Assembly (NCBI RefSeq): GCF_004364245.1 | Contig: NZ_SOAV01000002.1 | Location: 782,599 to 846,598, forward strand | DNA length: 64,000 bases | Source of the DNA: Streptomyces sp. BK208 | Lineage (GTDB): Bacteria; Actinomycetota; Actinomycetes; Streptomycetales; Streptomycetaceae | Direction of reading: 5' to 3' | Part shown: positions 26,391 through 35,002 of the stretch, one piece after another | Numbering within the stretch: position 1 is the first letter of the stretch | Layout: the number at the start of each line of letters is the position of its first letter | The notes under the pieces: generated by a model | Told to the model about the DNA's origin: nothing | What the model saw: only the letters and a program-made list of their open reading frames with translations | The model's database searches: none | Translations under genes and position numbers: made by a program

Positions 26391-27647
26391 CTACTTCGTT
26401 ACAAGCCGTGCCAGCGGCGCCTGTTGCAGCGGTACGGGACGCGGCTGAGCGGGTGCGGGGGTGTCCGCCGTGCCGGTTTCGCCGGACTCGCCCGGAGTCG
26501 ATTCCTCCGGATTTCCCGGCCGTTCGTCGACCGCGGCGCCCGTGCCTTCCGCGGCGCCCGTGCCGCCCGTGGCGTCCCTGCCGTCCGCAGACCCCGTGCC
26601 TTCCGCGCGGGGCGAGCCGGGCGGGAGCAACCGGGCCACGCCGCACGGCGACCGAGGTGTGGAGCACGGCAGCCGCAGCTCCCCGTCCGGCGTCCACAGC
26701 CCGGCGCCCGTCAACCACCCCTCGGGCGCCGGAAGATGCCGCACCTGCCGCTCGGCGGGGCGCCACACCCCGACCCAGCTGCCGAACGCCCCGTCCACGC
26801 GCAGGGCCACCGCGCAGCGTTCCGGCGTCAGCACCTGCCCCGGCTGGACGGCGAACGGCGTCACGACGCAGTCCGGCAGCCGCAGGCACTCCGGGAAGCG
26901 CACCGGCAGCGTGCTGCCCAGGACGCCCCAGCCGAGCCGCTCCCGCCCCGGTGAGGGGGCGTCCGAACGGATCAGCACGAGTCCGCTGTCGGGGTCGGCC
27001 AGCAGGATCCGGTCGTCGCTGTCCGGGGCGATCTGCAGCAGCGGCGACACCTCGCCGCCCCGCTCAAGATCCACCACGACCGCCTTGGTCCGCCCGCCCG
27101 TCTCCCGGTCCACGGCCAGTATCCGGGCCGCGCGGTCCAGCCAGACCCCGCCCGAGCAGCGGCCGGGGATCTCGGCCACGCGCTCGGGCCCGAAGGCGCC
27201 GCCCACCACCTGCCACAGCACCGTCGAGCGCGGACCGGCCGCCAGGGCGTACGCCCGCTCGCCGCCCGGAACCGGCGGCAGCAGCCGCAGTGCGGTGGTG
27301 TCGGCCGGGCACTCCACCGCGCCGAGCGGCAGCTCACCGGTCCCGGGCCCGGTCGGGTACAGCAGCGCGAAGACGTGCCGGCCGGCCGCTACGCGGTGGA
27401 CCAGGACCCGCCCGTCGCCCATCGGCTGCACCTCGGTGCCGGGCTCCTCCGGCTGGTGGCCGGGGAGCGGCACCGCGTACGGCTCGGGGCCGTCCAGGGT
27501 CCAGCGCTCCGGGTACCAGGCCTCGCCGCTCTCCCCGCGCCGGGTCAGACGCGCGGCGTAGGCACCCTCCGCGGTGATGCTGCAGCTCACCCGCGGCGCC
27601 CGGCTGTCGCCGGTGCCCGCCGAGGGCTCGATCGCACAGGCCGTCAT
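26391..27647 (-). CDS. Hypothetical protein, beta-propeller-like
   Basis: A 418-residue protein of unknown function. ATG at 27647 is preceded by GGAGGTGA. The central part shows repeating beta-rich blades, such as GRVLVHRVAAGRHVFALLYP, GGVWLDRAARILAVDRETGGRTKAVVVDLE and RILLADPDSGLVLIRSD, like a WD or PQQ-like propeller. The last about 80 residues are low-complexity (GTGSADGRDATGGTGAAEGTGAAVDE), ending PVPLQQAPLARLVTK. No signal peptide or membrane helix is seen. It stands alone with an upstream palindrome at 27717. Confidence 0.75.
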   Translation of the reverse strand: MTACAIEPSAGTGDSRAPRVSCSITAEGAYAARLTRRGESGEAWYPERWTLDGPEPYAVPLPGHQPEEPGTEVQPMGDGRVLVHRVAAGRHVFALLYPTGPGTGELPLGAVECPADTTALRLLPPVPGGERAYALAAGPRSTVLWQVVGGAFGPERVAEIPGRCSGGVWLDRAARILAVDRETGGRTKAVVVDLERGGEVSPLLQIAPDSDDRILLADPDSGLVLIRSDAPSPGRERLGWGVLGSTLPVRFPECLRLPDCVVTPFAVQPGQVLTPERCAVALRVDGAFGSWVGVWRPAERQVRHLPAPEGWLTGAGLWTPDGELRLPCSTPRSPCGVARLLPPGSPRAEGTGSADGRDATGGTGAAEGTGAAVDERPGNPEESTPGESGETGTADTPAPAQPRPVPLQQAPLARLVTK

Positions 27648-27716
27648 CGTTCGGTCACCTCCGGCGACGAAGCTAGTTTTCGCACGCACGGACGTGGGAC
27701 CGCCGGCGGTCCCCAT

Positions 27717-27730
27717 CACACGTACGTGTG
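27717..27730. promoter_or_regulatory. Perfect 14-bp palindrome CACACGTACGTGTG
   Basis: It lies 70 bases upstream of ATG 27647 and 139 bases before the divergent Nif3 gene, in an otherwise gene-free gap. A perfect 14-bp palindrome in a promoter region suggests an operator for a dimeric regulator. The regulator is unknown. Confidence 0.45.
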
Positions 27731-27868
27731 TCACAGGAACGATTCGCCTGAGGGAAGGGCACGGCGTGTGCTGTGCCGGGCCCCACGGCGGAGGGCGCGG
27801 CGGCAGGCACGGCCGGGCGTCCCGGCTGCGGGTACAACGGCACAGAACCTCCAGGTAGCCTTGCACGC

Positions 27869-28726
27869 GTGCCCCGTCTGTCAGAAGTCATCGCCGCGCT
27901 GGACAACCTGTGGCCCGCCGAGCGGGCCGAGTCCTGGGACGCGGTCGGCACCGTCGTGGGCGACCCCGACCAGGAGGTCACCCGGGTCCTGTTCGCCGTC
28001 GACCCCGTCCAGGAGATCGTCGACGAGGCGGTGAAGCTGGGCGCCGACCTGCTCGTCACCCACCACCCGCTGTACCTGCGCGGGACGACGACGGTCGCGG
28101 CGTCCACCTTCAAGGGCCGCGTGGTGCACACGCTGATCAAGCACGACATCGCCCTGCACGTCGCCCACACCAACGCCGACACCGCCGACCCGGGCGTCTC
28201 CGACGCGCTGGCCGGCGCCCTCGGCCTGAACGTCGTACGGCCCCTGGTGCCGGACCCGGGCGACCCCGAGGGGCGCCGAGGTCTCGGCCGGGTGTGCGAG
28301 CTGCAGCACCCGCTGACCGTCCGCGAGCTGGCCGCCCGCGCCGCCGAGCGGCTGCCCGCCACGGCGCAGGGCATCCGCGTCGCCGGCGACCCGGAGGCGG
28401 TCGTCCGCACGGTCGCCGTCAGCGGCGGCTCCGGCGACAGCCTCTTCGACCACGTACGGGCGGCGGGCGTCGACGCCTTCCTCACCGCGGACCTCCGTCA
28501 CCACCCCGTGTCGGAGGCCCGCGCCCACAGTCCCCTCGCGCTGCTCGACGCGGCGCACTGGGCCACCGAGTGGCCCTGGTGCGAGCTGGGCGCCGCCCAG
28601 CTCGACGAGATCTCCGACCGCAACGGCTGGGACCTGAGGGTCCACGTCTCGAAGACGGTCACCGACCCCTGGACCGCCCACGCGGCGTCCGCACCGACCT
28701 CCGACACAATGGGAGCCCCCAACTGA
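27869..28726 (+). CDS. Nif3-like dinuclear metal centre hexameric protein
   Basis: A 285-residue NIF3/DUF34 family protein starting at GTG 27869. Metal-binding motifs are seen as LVTHHPLYLRG (two His) and ALHVAHTNADTADPGVSDALA (His, Asp), with the C-terminal VDAFLTADLRHHPVSEA and LLDAAHWATEW. Family members form toroidal hexamers with two metals. Substrate is unsettled, with a GTP-cyclohydrolase-like role proposed for some. The stop overlaps the zinc-ribbon gene start, and this three-gene order is conserved in actinobacteria. Confidence 0.92.
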   Translation: MPRLSEVIAALDNLWPAERAESWDAVGTVVGDPDQEVTRVLFAVDPVQEIVDEAVKLGADLLVTHHPLYLRGTTTVAASTFKGRVVHTLIKHDIALHVAHTNADTADPGVSDALAGALGLNVVRPLVPDPGDPEGRRGLGRVCELQHPLTVRELAARAAERLPATAQGIRVAGDPEAVVRTVAVSGGSGDSLFDHVRAAGVDAFLTADLRHHPVSEARAHSPLALLDAAHWATEWPWCELGAAQLDEISDRNGWDLRVHVSKTVTDPWTAHAASAPTSDTMGAPN

Positions 28727-29466
28727 AAGCCGCGCCCGCCGACCAGATCCGACTCCTCGACGTCCAGGGCCTCGACACGCGGCTCCAGCAGCTCGCGCAC
28801 AAGCGCCGGTCCCTGCCCGAGCACGCCGAGATCGAGTCGCTGACCAAGGACCACACCCAGCTGCGCGACCTGCTCGTGGCCGCGCAGACCGAGGAGAGCG
28901 ACTGCGCCCGCGAGCAGACCAAGGCCGAGCAGGACGTGGACCAGGTGCGCCAGCGCGCCGGCCGCGACCAGCAGCGCCTGGACTCCGGTGCCGTCACCTC
29001 CCCGAAGGACCTGGAGAACCTGCAGCGCGAGATCGCCTCCCTCGCCAAGCGCCAGGGCGACCTCGAGGACGTCGTCCTGGAGGTGATGGAGCGCCGCGAG
29101 TCCGCGCAGGAGCGGGTCGCCGAGCTGACCGAGCGGGTCGGCGCGGTCCAGGGCAAGATCGACGACGCCACCGCGCGCCGCGACGCGGCCGTCGAGGAGC
29201 TGGACGGCGAGGCGGCCTCGGTGACCAAGGAGCGGGAGGTCGTCGCGGGCTCCGTCCCCGACGACCTGCTGAAGCTCTACGACAAGCTGCGCGAGCAGCA
29301 GGGCGGCGTCGGCGCGGCCAAGCTGTACCAGCGCAGCTGCCAGGGGTGCCGCCAGGAGCTGGCCATCACCGAGCTGAGCGAGATCCGTTCGTCGGCGCCC
29401 GACACGGTCGTCCGCTGCGAGAACTGCCGCCGCATCCTGGTGCGTACGGCCGACTCGGGTCTGTAG
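28723..29466 (+). CDS. Coiled-coil protein with C4 zinc ribbon (DUF164 / CT398-like)
   Basis: A 247-residue protein. Residues about 5-185 form long coiled coils (LDTRLQQLAHKRRSLPEHAEIESL; LENLQREIASLAKRQGDLEDVVLEV). The C-terminus holds a C4 zinc ribbon: CQGCRQELAI and VRCENCRRIL. There is no ATG or GTG at the right place. The frame is open upstream inside Nif3, and the best start is CTG at 28723, overlapping the Nif3 stop as CTGA with GGGAG 7 bases upstream. Family members interact with other proteins or RNA; the role here is unknown. Confidence 0.88.
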   Translation: MKAAPADQIRLLDVQGLDTRLQQLAHKRRSLPEHAEIESLTKDHTQLRDLLVAAQTEESDCAREQTKAEQDVDQVRQRAGRDQQRLDSGAVTSPKDLENLQREIASLAKRQGDLEDVVLEVMERRESAQERVAELTERVGAVQGKIDDATARRDAAVEELDGEAASVTKEREVVAGSVPDDLLKLYDKLREQQGGVGAAKLYQRSCQGCRQELAITELSEIRSSAPDTVVRCENCRRILVRTADSGL

Positions 29467-29478
29467 GGAGCCGGTTCG

Positions 29479-31110
29479 GTGGCGGATGGGGCGGCGCGTC
29501 CCGCGCGGGAGTTCGTCGTCGAGGCCGACGGCGGGTCGCGGGGCAACCCGGGGCCCGCGGGCTACGGCGCGGTGGTCCTCGACCCGGTGACGGGGGAGAC
29601 CCTGATGGAGGCCGCCGAGTACCTCGGGGTCGTCACCAACAACGTCGCCGAGTACCGGGGCCTGCTGGCCGGCCTGCGCGCGGCCAGGGAGCTGGACCCG
29701 GACGCCACCGTGCACGTCCGGATGGACTCCAAGCTCGTCGTCGAGCAGATGTCGGGCCGCTGGAAGATCAAGCACCCCGACATGAAGCCCCTCGCGACCG
29801 AGGCGGCCCGCGTCTTCCCGCCCGGCCGCGTGACCTACGAGTGGATCCCCCGCGCGGAGAACAAGCACGCCGACCGCCTGGCCAACGAGGCGATGGACGC
29901 GGGCGCGCGCGGCGAGCGGTGGCTGCCGTCCGAGTCGACGGCGGACCTGGACGCGGGCGGCACCGCCCGCCGCGCGGCCCGGGGCCGCGGCGCGGGGGAC
30001 GGTGCTCCGGCCGGTCGTGAGGCCGGGCCCGGTGGTGACCGTGACGGGTCGGCCGCCGGTGCCGCCGTCGGCGGGGGCGGTGAGACCGCGGTCGCGCGTG
30101 CGCGCCCCGGCGGTGGTGTCGTCTCCGGGGCGGGGGAACGAGGCGCCTCAGCCGGTCGTGATGCCGGGGCCCGCCGTGACGTGGACGCGTCGGCGTCCGC
30201 CGGACCCGCCGGTGCCGCCGTGGAAGGCGGCAGGGAGACCGAGGCGCCGGGAGAGCGCCTCGCGCAGGCGGCCCGGACCGCCGGCGAGACCGCACCGGCC
30301 GGTACGGAGGCGCGAGGCGACGGCGCGGGGGACGCGCGACGCGACGGCGCGGGGGACGCGCGAGGCGACGGCACGGGGACAGCGACCGCCGCGACCGCGA
30401 TCGCCGCGACCGCGGAGTCCCCCGCCGACGCCGACGTGCGCGCCGCGAAGGCCGTGGCCTCGCCCGGCTGGGGACCCCCGGACCTGGGCGCCCCGGCCAC
30501 CTTCGTCCTGCTGCGGCACGGGGAGACGCCGCTCACCCCGCAGAAGCGGTTCTCGGGGAGCGGCGGCAGCGACCCGTCCCTGTCGCCGGTCGGCCGGGAG
30601 CAGGCCGAGAAGGTCGCCGCGAGCCTCGCCCGGCGCGGCACGATCGAGGCGATCGTCGCCTCCCCCCTGGCCCGCACCCGCGAGACCGCCGGCATCGTCG
30701 CCGCCCGCCTGGGCCTGGACGTGGCGGTGGAAGAGGGCCTGCGGGAGACCGATTTCGGCGCCTGGGAGGGCCTCACCTTCGGCGAGGTGCGCGACCGCTA
30801 CCCCGCCGACCTGGACGCCTGGCTGGCCTCCCCGGAGGCGGAACCGACCGGCGGCGGCGAGAGCTTCACGGCCACCGGCGTCCGGATCGCCGCCACCCGC
30901 GACCGGCTCGTCTCCGCGTACGCGGGACGCACGGTGCTGCTCGTCTCGCACGTGACGCCGATCAAGACGTTCCTGCAACTCGCCCTGGGCGCCCCGCCCG
31001 AGTCGCTGTTCCGGATGGAGCTGTCGGCGGCGTCCCTGTCGGCGGTGGCGTACTACGCGGACGGCGGCGCCAGCGTCCGCCTCTTCAACGAGACGTCCCA
31101 CCTGCGCTGA
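29479..31110 (+). CDS. Bifunctional RNase HI / acid phosphatase (phosphoglycerate-mutase-like)
   Basis: A 543-residue fusion. Residues 10-150 are a bacterial RNase HI: FVVEADGGSRGNPGPAG (first Asp), NNVAEYRGLLAGL (Glu), HVRMDSKLVVEQMSG (Asp) and NKHADRLANEAMD (last Asp). Residues about 345-543 are a histidine phosphatase with FVLLRHGETPLTPQKRFSG and VLLVSHVTPIK. Between them is a 180-residue low-complexity linker with 24-bp tandem DNA repeats. The same fusion (SCO2299) is characterised in S. coelicolor. GTG 29479 has AGGGAG 8 bases upstream. The 3' end overlaps the convergent aldolase gene by 26 bases. Confidence 0.93.
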   Translation: MADGAARPAREFVVEADGGSRGNPGPAGYGAVVLDPVTGETLMEAAEYLGVVTNNVAEYRGLLAGLRAARELDPDATVHVRMDSKLVVEQMSGRWKIKHPDMKPLATEAARVFPPGRVTYEWIPRAENKHADRLANEAMDAGARGERWLPSESTADLDAGGTARRAARGRGAGDGAPAGREAGPGGDRDGSAAGAAVGGGGETAVARARPGGGVVSGAGERGASAGRDAGARRDVDASASAGPAGAAVEGGRETEAPGERLAQAARTAGETAPAGTEARGDGAGDARRDGAGDARGDGTGTATAATAIAATAESPADADVRAAKAVASPGWGPPDLGAPATFVLLRHGETPLTPQKRFSGSGGSDPSLSPVGREQAEKVAASLARRGTIEAIVASPLARTRETAGIVAARLGLDVAVEEGLRETDFGAWEGLTFGEVRDRYPADLDAWLASPEAEPTGGGESFTATGVRIAATRDRLVSAYAGRTVLLVSHVTPIKTFLQLALGAPPESLFRMELSAASLSAVAYYADGGASVRLFNETSHLR

Positions 31111-31744
31111 GCGCGGCCGCGGCACGGGCCAGCGCCTCGACGCGCCCCCAGTCGCGGCCGGCCACCGCGTCCTTGGGCAGCATCCAACTGCCCCCGACGC
31201 ACCCGACGTTGGGCAGTGCCAGGTACTGCGGGGCGGAGTCCGGCCCGATGCCGCCCGTCGGGCAGAAGCGCGCCTGCGGCAGCGGCGCGGCGAGCGCCTT
31301 GAGGTAGGCGGTGCCGCCCGCCGCCTCGGCCGGGAAGAACTTCATCTCCCGCACCCCGCGCTCCAGCAGCGCCACCACCTCCGAGGTGGTCGACACCCCC
31401 GGCAGGAACGGCACCCCGGACGCCCGCATGGCCTCCAGCAGCGTGTCCGTCCACCCCGGGCTGACCAGGAACCGCGCCCCGGCCGCCACGACCTCCCCGA
31501 CCTGCTCCGCCGTGATGACGGTGCCCGCGCCGACCACCGCGTCCGGCACCTCGGCGGCGATCGCCCGGATCGCGTCGAGGGCGGCCGGCGTCCGCAGCGT
31601 CACCTCGATCGCGGGCAGCCCGCCGGCGACGAGCGCCCTGGCGAGCGGCACGGCGTCGGCGAGGTCGTCGACGACCACGACGGGCACGACGGGCGCGAGA
31701 TCCAGCACCGAGGCGGCGGGGGAGGAGGGCAGCGGAGAACTCAT
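31085..31744 (-). CDS. eda: Bifunctional KHG/KDPG aldolase
   Basis: A 219-residue class I aldolase. Glu in AIEVTLRTP, the Schiff-base Lys in VREMKFFPAEAAGG and the phosphate-binding CPTGGIGPDSAPQYL and VGCVGGSWMLPKD are all conserved. It splits 2-keto-3-deoxy-6-phosphogluconate and/or 4-hydroxy-2-oxoglutarate to pyruvate plus an aldehyde. I chose ATG at 31744; an upstream ATG at 31783 would add 13 residues. No Entner-Doudoroff partner gene is adjacent. Confidence 0.9.
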   Translation of the reverse strand: MSSPLPSSPAASVLDLAPVVPVVVVDDLADAVPLARALVAGGLPAIEVTLRTPAALDAIRAIAAEVPDAVVGAGTVITAEQVGEVVAAGARFLVSPGWTDTLLEAMRASGVPFLPGVSTTSEVVALLERGVREMKFFPAEAAGGTAYLKALAAPLPQARFCPTGGIGPDSAPQYLALPNVGCVGGSWMLPKDAVAGRDWGRVEALARAAAALSAGGTSR

Positions 31745-31850
31745 GCCCTCATCGTGCCGCCGAAACGCATCCTCTGCAATCACCGTTGCAACCCATGCAA
31801 CAGGATGTGGTGGCCTCGCCGAGGCGCGGGGCGGTGGGTGCCCTGGCGGG

Positions 31851-32636
31851 TCAGTGGACCTCGTCCACGAGCACGTCCAGCGACCACGGCCTCCCGGCCT
31901 TCGCGGGCGCGGCCGCCTCCACCACGTACCCCAGGTCCCGCAGCGCCTCCACCAGCTCCGCCGGCCCCGCGGGCGAGGTCCCCGACGCCAGCAGACTCCG
32001 TACGATCCGGCCCTTGGTCGCCTTGTTGAAGTGGCTGACCACCTTCCGGGTCGGTGCGTGCAGCACCCGCACCGTCGCCGTCCGCGAAGCGACCTCGCCC
32101 TGCGGCTTCCAGGCCGCCGCGTACGCCGCCGAACGCAGGTCCAGGACCAGCCCGGCCCCGGCCGCCTCCGGCAGCACCTCGGCCATCGGCGCCCGCCAGT
32201 GCCCGGCGAGGGCCCCGAGCCCCGGCAGCTTCACGCCCATCGAGCACCGGTAGGAGGGGATCCGGTCCGTCACCCGCACGGCACCCCACAGCCCCGAGAA
32301 CACCAGCAGCGACCTGGCGGCCCGCCTCTTGGCGGCGGCGTCCAGCGAGGCCAGGTCCAGGGCGTCGTACAGCACACCGGTGTAGATCTCCCCGGCCGGA
32401 CGCGCGCCCGCGGCCGGCAGCTCCACGTTCTTGGCGACCTCGCCGCGCAGCCCCTCGCTCAGCCCGAGCACCTCGCGGGCCTTCTCCTCGTCGCCGGCGC
32501 ACAGCTCGACCAGCTCGCCGAGGACGGCCTCCCGCGCCGCGGTGAGCCCCGGCAGGGACAGCGACCCGATCTTCAGCGGGGCACCCCGGCCGGACGCGGC
32601 CTTCCCCTCGGACGGCGGCAGCAGGACAAGCACACG
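31851..32636 (-). CDS. yaaA: Peroxide stress protein YaaA (DUF328)
   Basis: A 261-residue protein starting at GTG 32636 with AAGGAG 5 bases upstream. The N-terminus VLVLLPPSEGKAASGRG and later motifs VFSGLWGAVRVTDRIPSYRCSMGVKLPGLGALAGHW and KVVSHFNKATKGRIVR are diagnostic for the YaaA family. In E. coli YaaA limits free iron under hydrogen peroxide stress and binds DNA. It lies alone between eda and a membrane-protein gene, both on the minus strand. Confidence 0.9.
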   Translation of the reverse strand, partial: RVLVLLPPSEGKAASGRGAPLKIGSLSLPGLTAAREAVLGELVELCAGDEEKAREVLGLSEGLRGEVAKNVELPAAGARPAGEIYTGVLYDALDLASLDAAAKRRAARSLLVFSGLWGAVRVTDRIPSYRCSMGVKLPGLGALAGHWRAPMAEVLPEAAGAGLVLDLRSAAYAAAWKPQGEVASRTATVRVLHAPTRKVVSHFNKATKGRIVRSLLASGTSPAGPAELVEALRDLGYVVEAAAPAKAGRPWSLDVLVDEVH

Positions 32637-32668
32637 TACTCCTTCACGACAGGCTCCGGGCCCCCGGA

Positions 32669-33283
32669 TCAGGGTACGGCGTACCCCTCCCGCGCCTGCT
32701 CGACGGCCCGTACGAGCGCCCCGGGGTCGTCGGCGTGACACCGCACCGTGCGCACCTCGCGCCGCCGCCCGAAGGGCGAGACGTGGACGACGGGCCGGGC
32801 CAGATCGACGGTGACGGAGGTCTGGGACTGCACGGCGAGGTCCAGCACCCCGTCCGCGGGCTCGTGCGTCGTGCGCAGCTCGCGCCGCACGGAGGCGATC
32901 CGGTCCAGCGGTATCCGCAGGTCGGCGTGGAGGGCCCGGCGGAGGCGCAGCGTCCCGGCGCCGGCGTCCAGGACGTGCGGCCTGACCACGGACGCCGCGT
33001 GCAGCCCGACCACGATCACGAGGGTGTACACGTCCAGCACCAGCACCACGAGGTGCGCGGTGGGCGAGTCCCGCAGCAGCACGGACATCATCACGGACTC
33101 GACGACACACACGAACACGAGCCCGGACATCATCGCGCCCTGCCCCCGCGTGTACCCGAAGACGGCCCCGGTGGCCGCCGCCCCGTGGGTCCGCCGGGCC
33201 GTCCACAGCCACAGGCTCTTCCACAGCCGCAGCTCGTGCCGGACGAGCAGGTACGGAACCCGGGAGAGGCCGGTCCCCCTCAT
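32669..33283 (-). CDS. Membrane protein of unknown function, coupled to a MerR gene
   Basis: A 204-residue protein. The first 45 residues are basic and Trp-rich (RHELRLWKSLWLWTARRTHG). One hydrophobic segment (GAMMSGLVFVCVVESVMMSVLL) and a second (AHLVVLVLDVYTLVIVVGLHAAS) follow, then a cytoplasmic C-terminal half with SPFGRRREVRTVRCHADDPGALVRAVEQA. ATG 33283 overlaps the MerR stop (ATGA), so it is translationally coupled and probably the effector gene of that regulator. No family recognised. Confidence 0.8.
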   Translation of the reverse strand: MRGTGLSRVPYLLVRHELRLWKSLWLWTARRTHGAAATGAVFGYTRGQGAMMSGLVFVCVVESVMMSVLLRDSPTAHLVVLVLDVYTLVIVVGLHAASVVRPHVLDAGAGTLRLRRALHADLRIPLDRIASVRRELRTTHEPADGVLDLAVQSQTSVTVDLARPVVHVSPFGRRREVRTVRCHADDPGALVRAVEQAREGYAVP

Positions 33284-34041
33284 GACCGCCGTCCCCGGGA
33301 GGTGATCTCCACGGCCCGGCGGATCGCCTCCGCCTGGGCCGGCGCGAAGTCGGCGTACAGCGCGCGCAGGAGAGCGTGACCGGAGGCGAGGTCGAAGCCC
33401 TCCTCGGGCAGCAGCTCGGCCGGCATGGAGGCGGCCAGCACGCGGGCCGCCTCCGCCACCCGGGGATCGTCGGCGCCGGCGTCGGCCAGTTCGTCGAACA
33501 GCGCATAGGTACGGCGGGCCCGTGCCGCCGCCTCCGGCGAGCCCAGCGCACCGCGCATCGCGGCCAGCAGCCTCTCCCGCTCCTCCGGGGCGACGGTGCT
33601 CTCCAGCAACACCAGCATCTCCCGGTCCCGCAGGGCCGTCGGCGAGTCCGACACGTTCCCGACCCCGGCGAACAGCTCGGCCAGCTCCGGCGAGACCGGT
33701 CCCTCCGGCGACACTCCGCCCTCCGCCTCCAGCAGCGCCCGCAGCCGCGTCCGGCGCTCCCGTATCGCCGCCTCCTGCCGCGCCAGATCCGCGTCCAGCT
33801 CCTCCAGCACCTCGGCGAGGTCCTTCCCGGCGTCGTCCGCCAGCACGTCCCGCACCTCGCCGAGACCGAGCCCCAGCTCGGTCAGCCGCCGGATCCTGGC
33901 CAGGACCACGACATGCCGCAACGTGTACGTGCGATACCCGTTGGCCAGCCGCTCCGGTTCCGGCAGCAGGCCCTGATGGTGGTAGTGCCGCACGGTCCGC
34001 GTGGTGACGCCGACGGCGGCGGCGAGTTCTCCGATCCGCAT
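33280..34041 (-). CDS. MerR-family transcriptional regulator with long effector domain
   Basis: A 253-residue protein. The N-terminal MerR HTH (MRIGELAAAVGVTTRTVRHYHHQGLLPEPERLANGYRTY) is followed by a coiled coil (LDADLARQEAAIRERRTRLRALLEAE) and a helical effector domain (ELAELFAGVGNVSDSPTALRDREMLVLLE, DELADAGADDPRVAEAARVLAASMP), as in multidrug-sensing members. The promoter at 34048-34078 has the 19-bp spacer typical of MerR control and places the transcription start at or next to the ATG (34041). Divergent from the AraC gene at 34150. Confidence 0.88.
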   Translation of the reverse strand: MRIGELAAAVGVTTRTVRHYHHQGLLPEPERLANGYRTYTLRHVVVLARIRRLTELGLGLGEVRDVLADDAGKDLAEVLEELDADLARQEAAIRERRTRLRALLEAEGGVSPEGPVSPELAELFAGVGNVSDSPTALRDREMLVLLESTVAPEERERLLAAMRGALGSPEAAARARRTYALFDELADAGADDPRVAEAARVLAASMPAELLPEEGFDLASGHALLRALYADFAPAQAEAIRRAVEITSRGRRS

Positions 34042-34047
34042 GGCCCC

Positions 34048-34078
34048 AGTAGAAACGTCGACGTTGCGGCAGGGTCAA
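34048..34078 (-). promoter_or_regulatory. MerR-type promoter with 19-bp spacer, probable leaderless mRNA
   Basis: On the minus strand: -35 TTGACC (34073-34078), a 19-bp spacer containing the palindrome AACGTCGACGTT (34054-34065), then -10 TCTACT (34048-34053). The A of the start codon at 34041 lies seven bases beyond the -10, where transcription should begin, so the mRNA would be leaderless. Confidence 0.7.
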
Positions 34079-34149
34079 GCGGTCACGGCCGAGCGGCCTG
34101 GACACCGCCGGCTTCCTCTGATCCCGTAGGGGCAGGGGGGTGGGCGGCG

Positions 34150-34983
34150 GTGGACGCACGGGGTGAGCAGGCACGCTGGACCAGGGCGCGGCTGGGGGCG
34201 GCCGGTCCGCCCGTCGACCTGCTGACCGCCTGCTTCGACCGGCACGTCTACGCCCCGCACGCCCACGACGAGTTCACGGTGGGCGTCACGGTCGGCGGCC
34301 TCGAAGTCATCGCCTACCGGGGCGGGCACATCCACTCCGGGCCGGGCTCCATCGTCGTCCTGGAGCCCGGCGAGGTGCACACCGGCGGCCCGGCCGCCCC
34401 CGACGGCTACTCCTACCGCGCCCTGTACGCGACCCCGGACCTCCTCACCGACGGCACCCGGGCCGCCGCCCCGCCGCACTTCCGCGAGCCCGTCCTCGAC
34501 GATCCCGAACTCGCCGCCGCCCTGCGCGCCGCGCACACCGACCTGGCCCGCTGCCCCGACCCCCTGGAGGCGGAGTCCCGCCTGCCCTGGCTCCTCACGG
34601 CGCTCGCCCGCCGCCACTCCACGGCCCGCGCGACCGACGACACGGTCCCCGGCGCCGCCCGCATCGCCCGCGTCGCACGCGACCGCCTCGCCGCTGAACT
34701 CCTCGCCCCGCCGTCCCTGGCCGACCTCGCCACCGACCTCGGCCTGTCCCGCTACCAACTCCTGCGCGCCTTCCGTACGGCGACGGGAATGCCGCCGTAC
34801 GCCTGGCTCGCCCAGCACCGGGTGGCCAGGGCCCGCGGGCTTCTGGAGGGCGGCCTGCGCCCGGCCGAGGTGGCGGCGCTGGTGGGCTTCGCCGACCAGG
34901 CGCACCTGACCCGCTGGTTCCGCCGGGTCCTCGGGGTGACCCCGGCGGCGTACCGCAACAGCGTTCAAGACCGCACCCGGTGA
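34150..34983 (+). CDS. AraC-family regulator with cupin sensor domain
   Basis: A 277-residue protein. The N-terminal AraC-binding cupin is seen in FDRHVYAPHAHDEFTVGVTVGG and SIVVLEPGEVHTGGPA. The C-terminal double HTH is seen in SLADLATDLGLSRYQLLRAFRTATGMPPYAWLAQHRV and LRPAEVAALVGFADQAHLTRWFRRVLGVTPAAYR. This architecture is common in regulators of small transporters. The DMT transporter gene begins 20 bases downstream on the same strand, so the two likely form an operon. GTG 34150 is the chosen start. Confidence 0.87.
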   Translation: MDARGEQARWTRARLGAAGPPVDLLTACFDRHVYAPHAHDEFTVGVTVGGLEVIAYRGGHIHSGPGSIVVLEPGEVHTGGPAAPDGYSYRALYATPDLLTDGTRAAAPPHFREPVLDDPELAAALRAAHTDLARCPDPLEAESRLPWLLTALARRHSTARATDDTVPGAARIARVARDRLAAELLAPPSLADLATDLGLSRYQLLRAFRTATGMPPYAWLAQHRVARARGLLEGGLRPAEVAALVGFADQAHLTRWFRRVLGVTPAAYRNSVQDRTR

Positions 34984-35002
34984 CCCGGCCGAGACTCGGC
35001 CC

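Noticed and set aside
30300..30390. CRISPR-like array in the RNase HI/phosphatase gene
   Set aside because: Units are contiguous 24-bp tandem repeats in frame with the protein, with no spacers.
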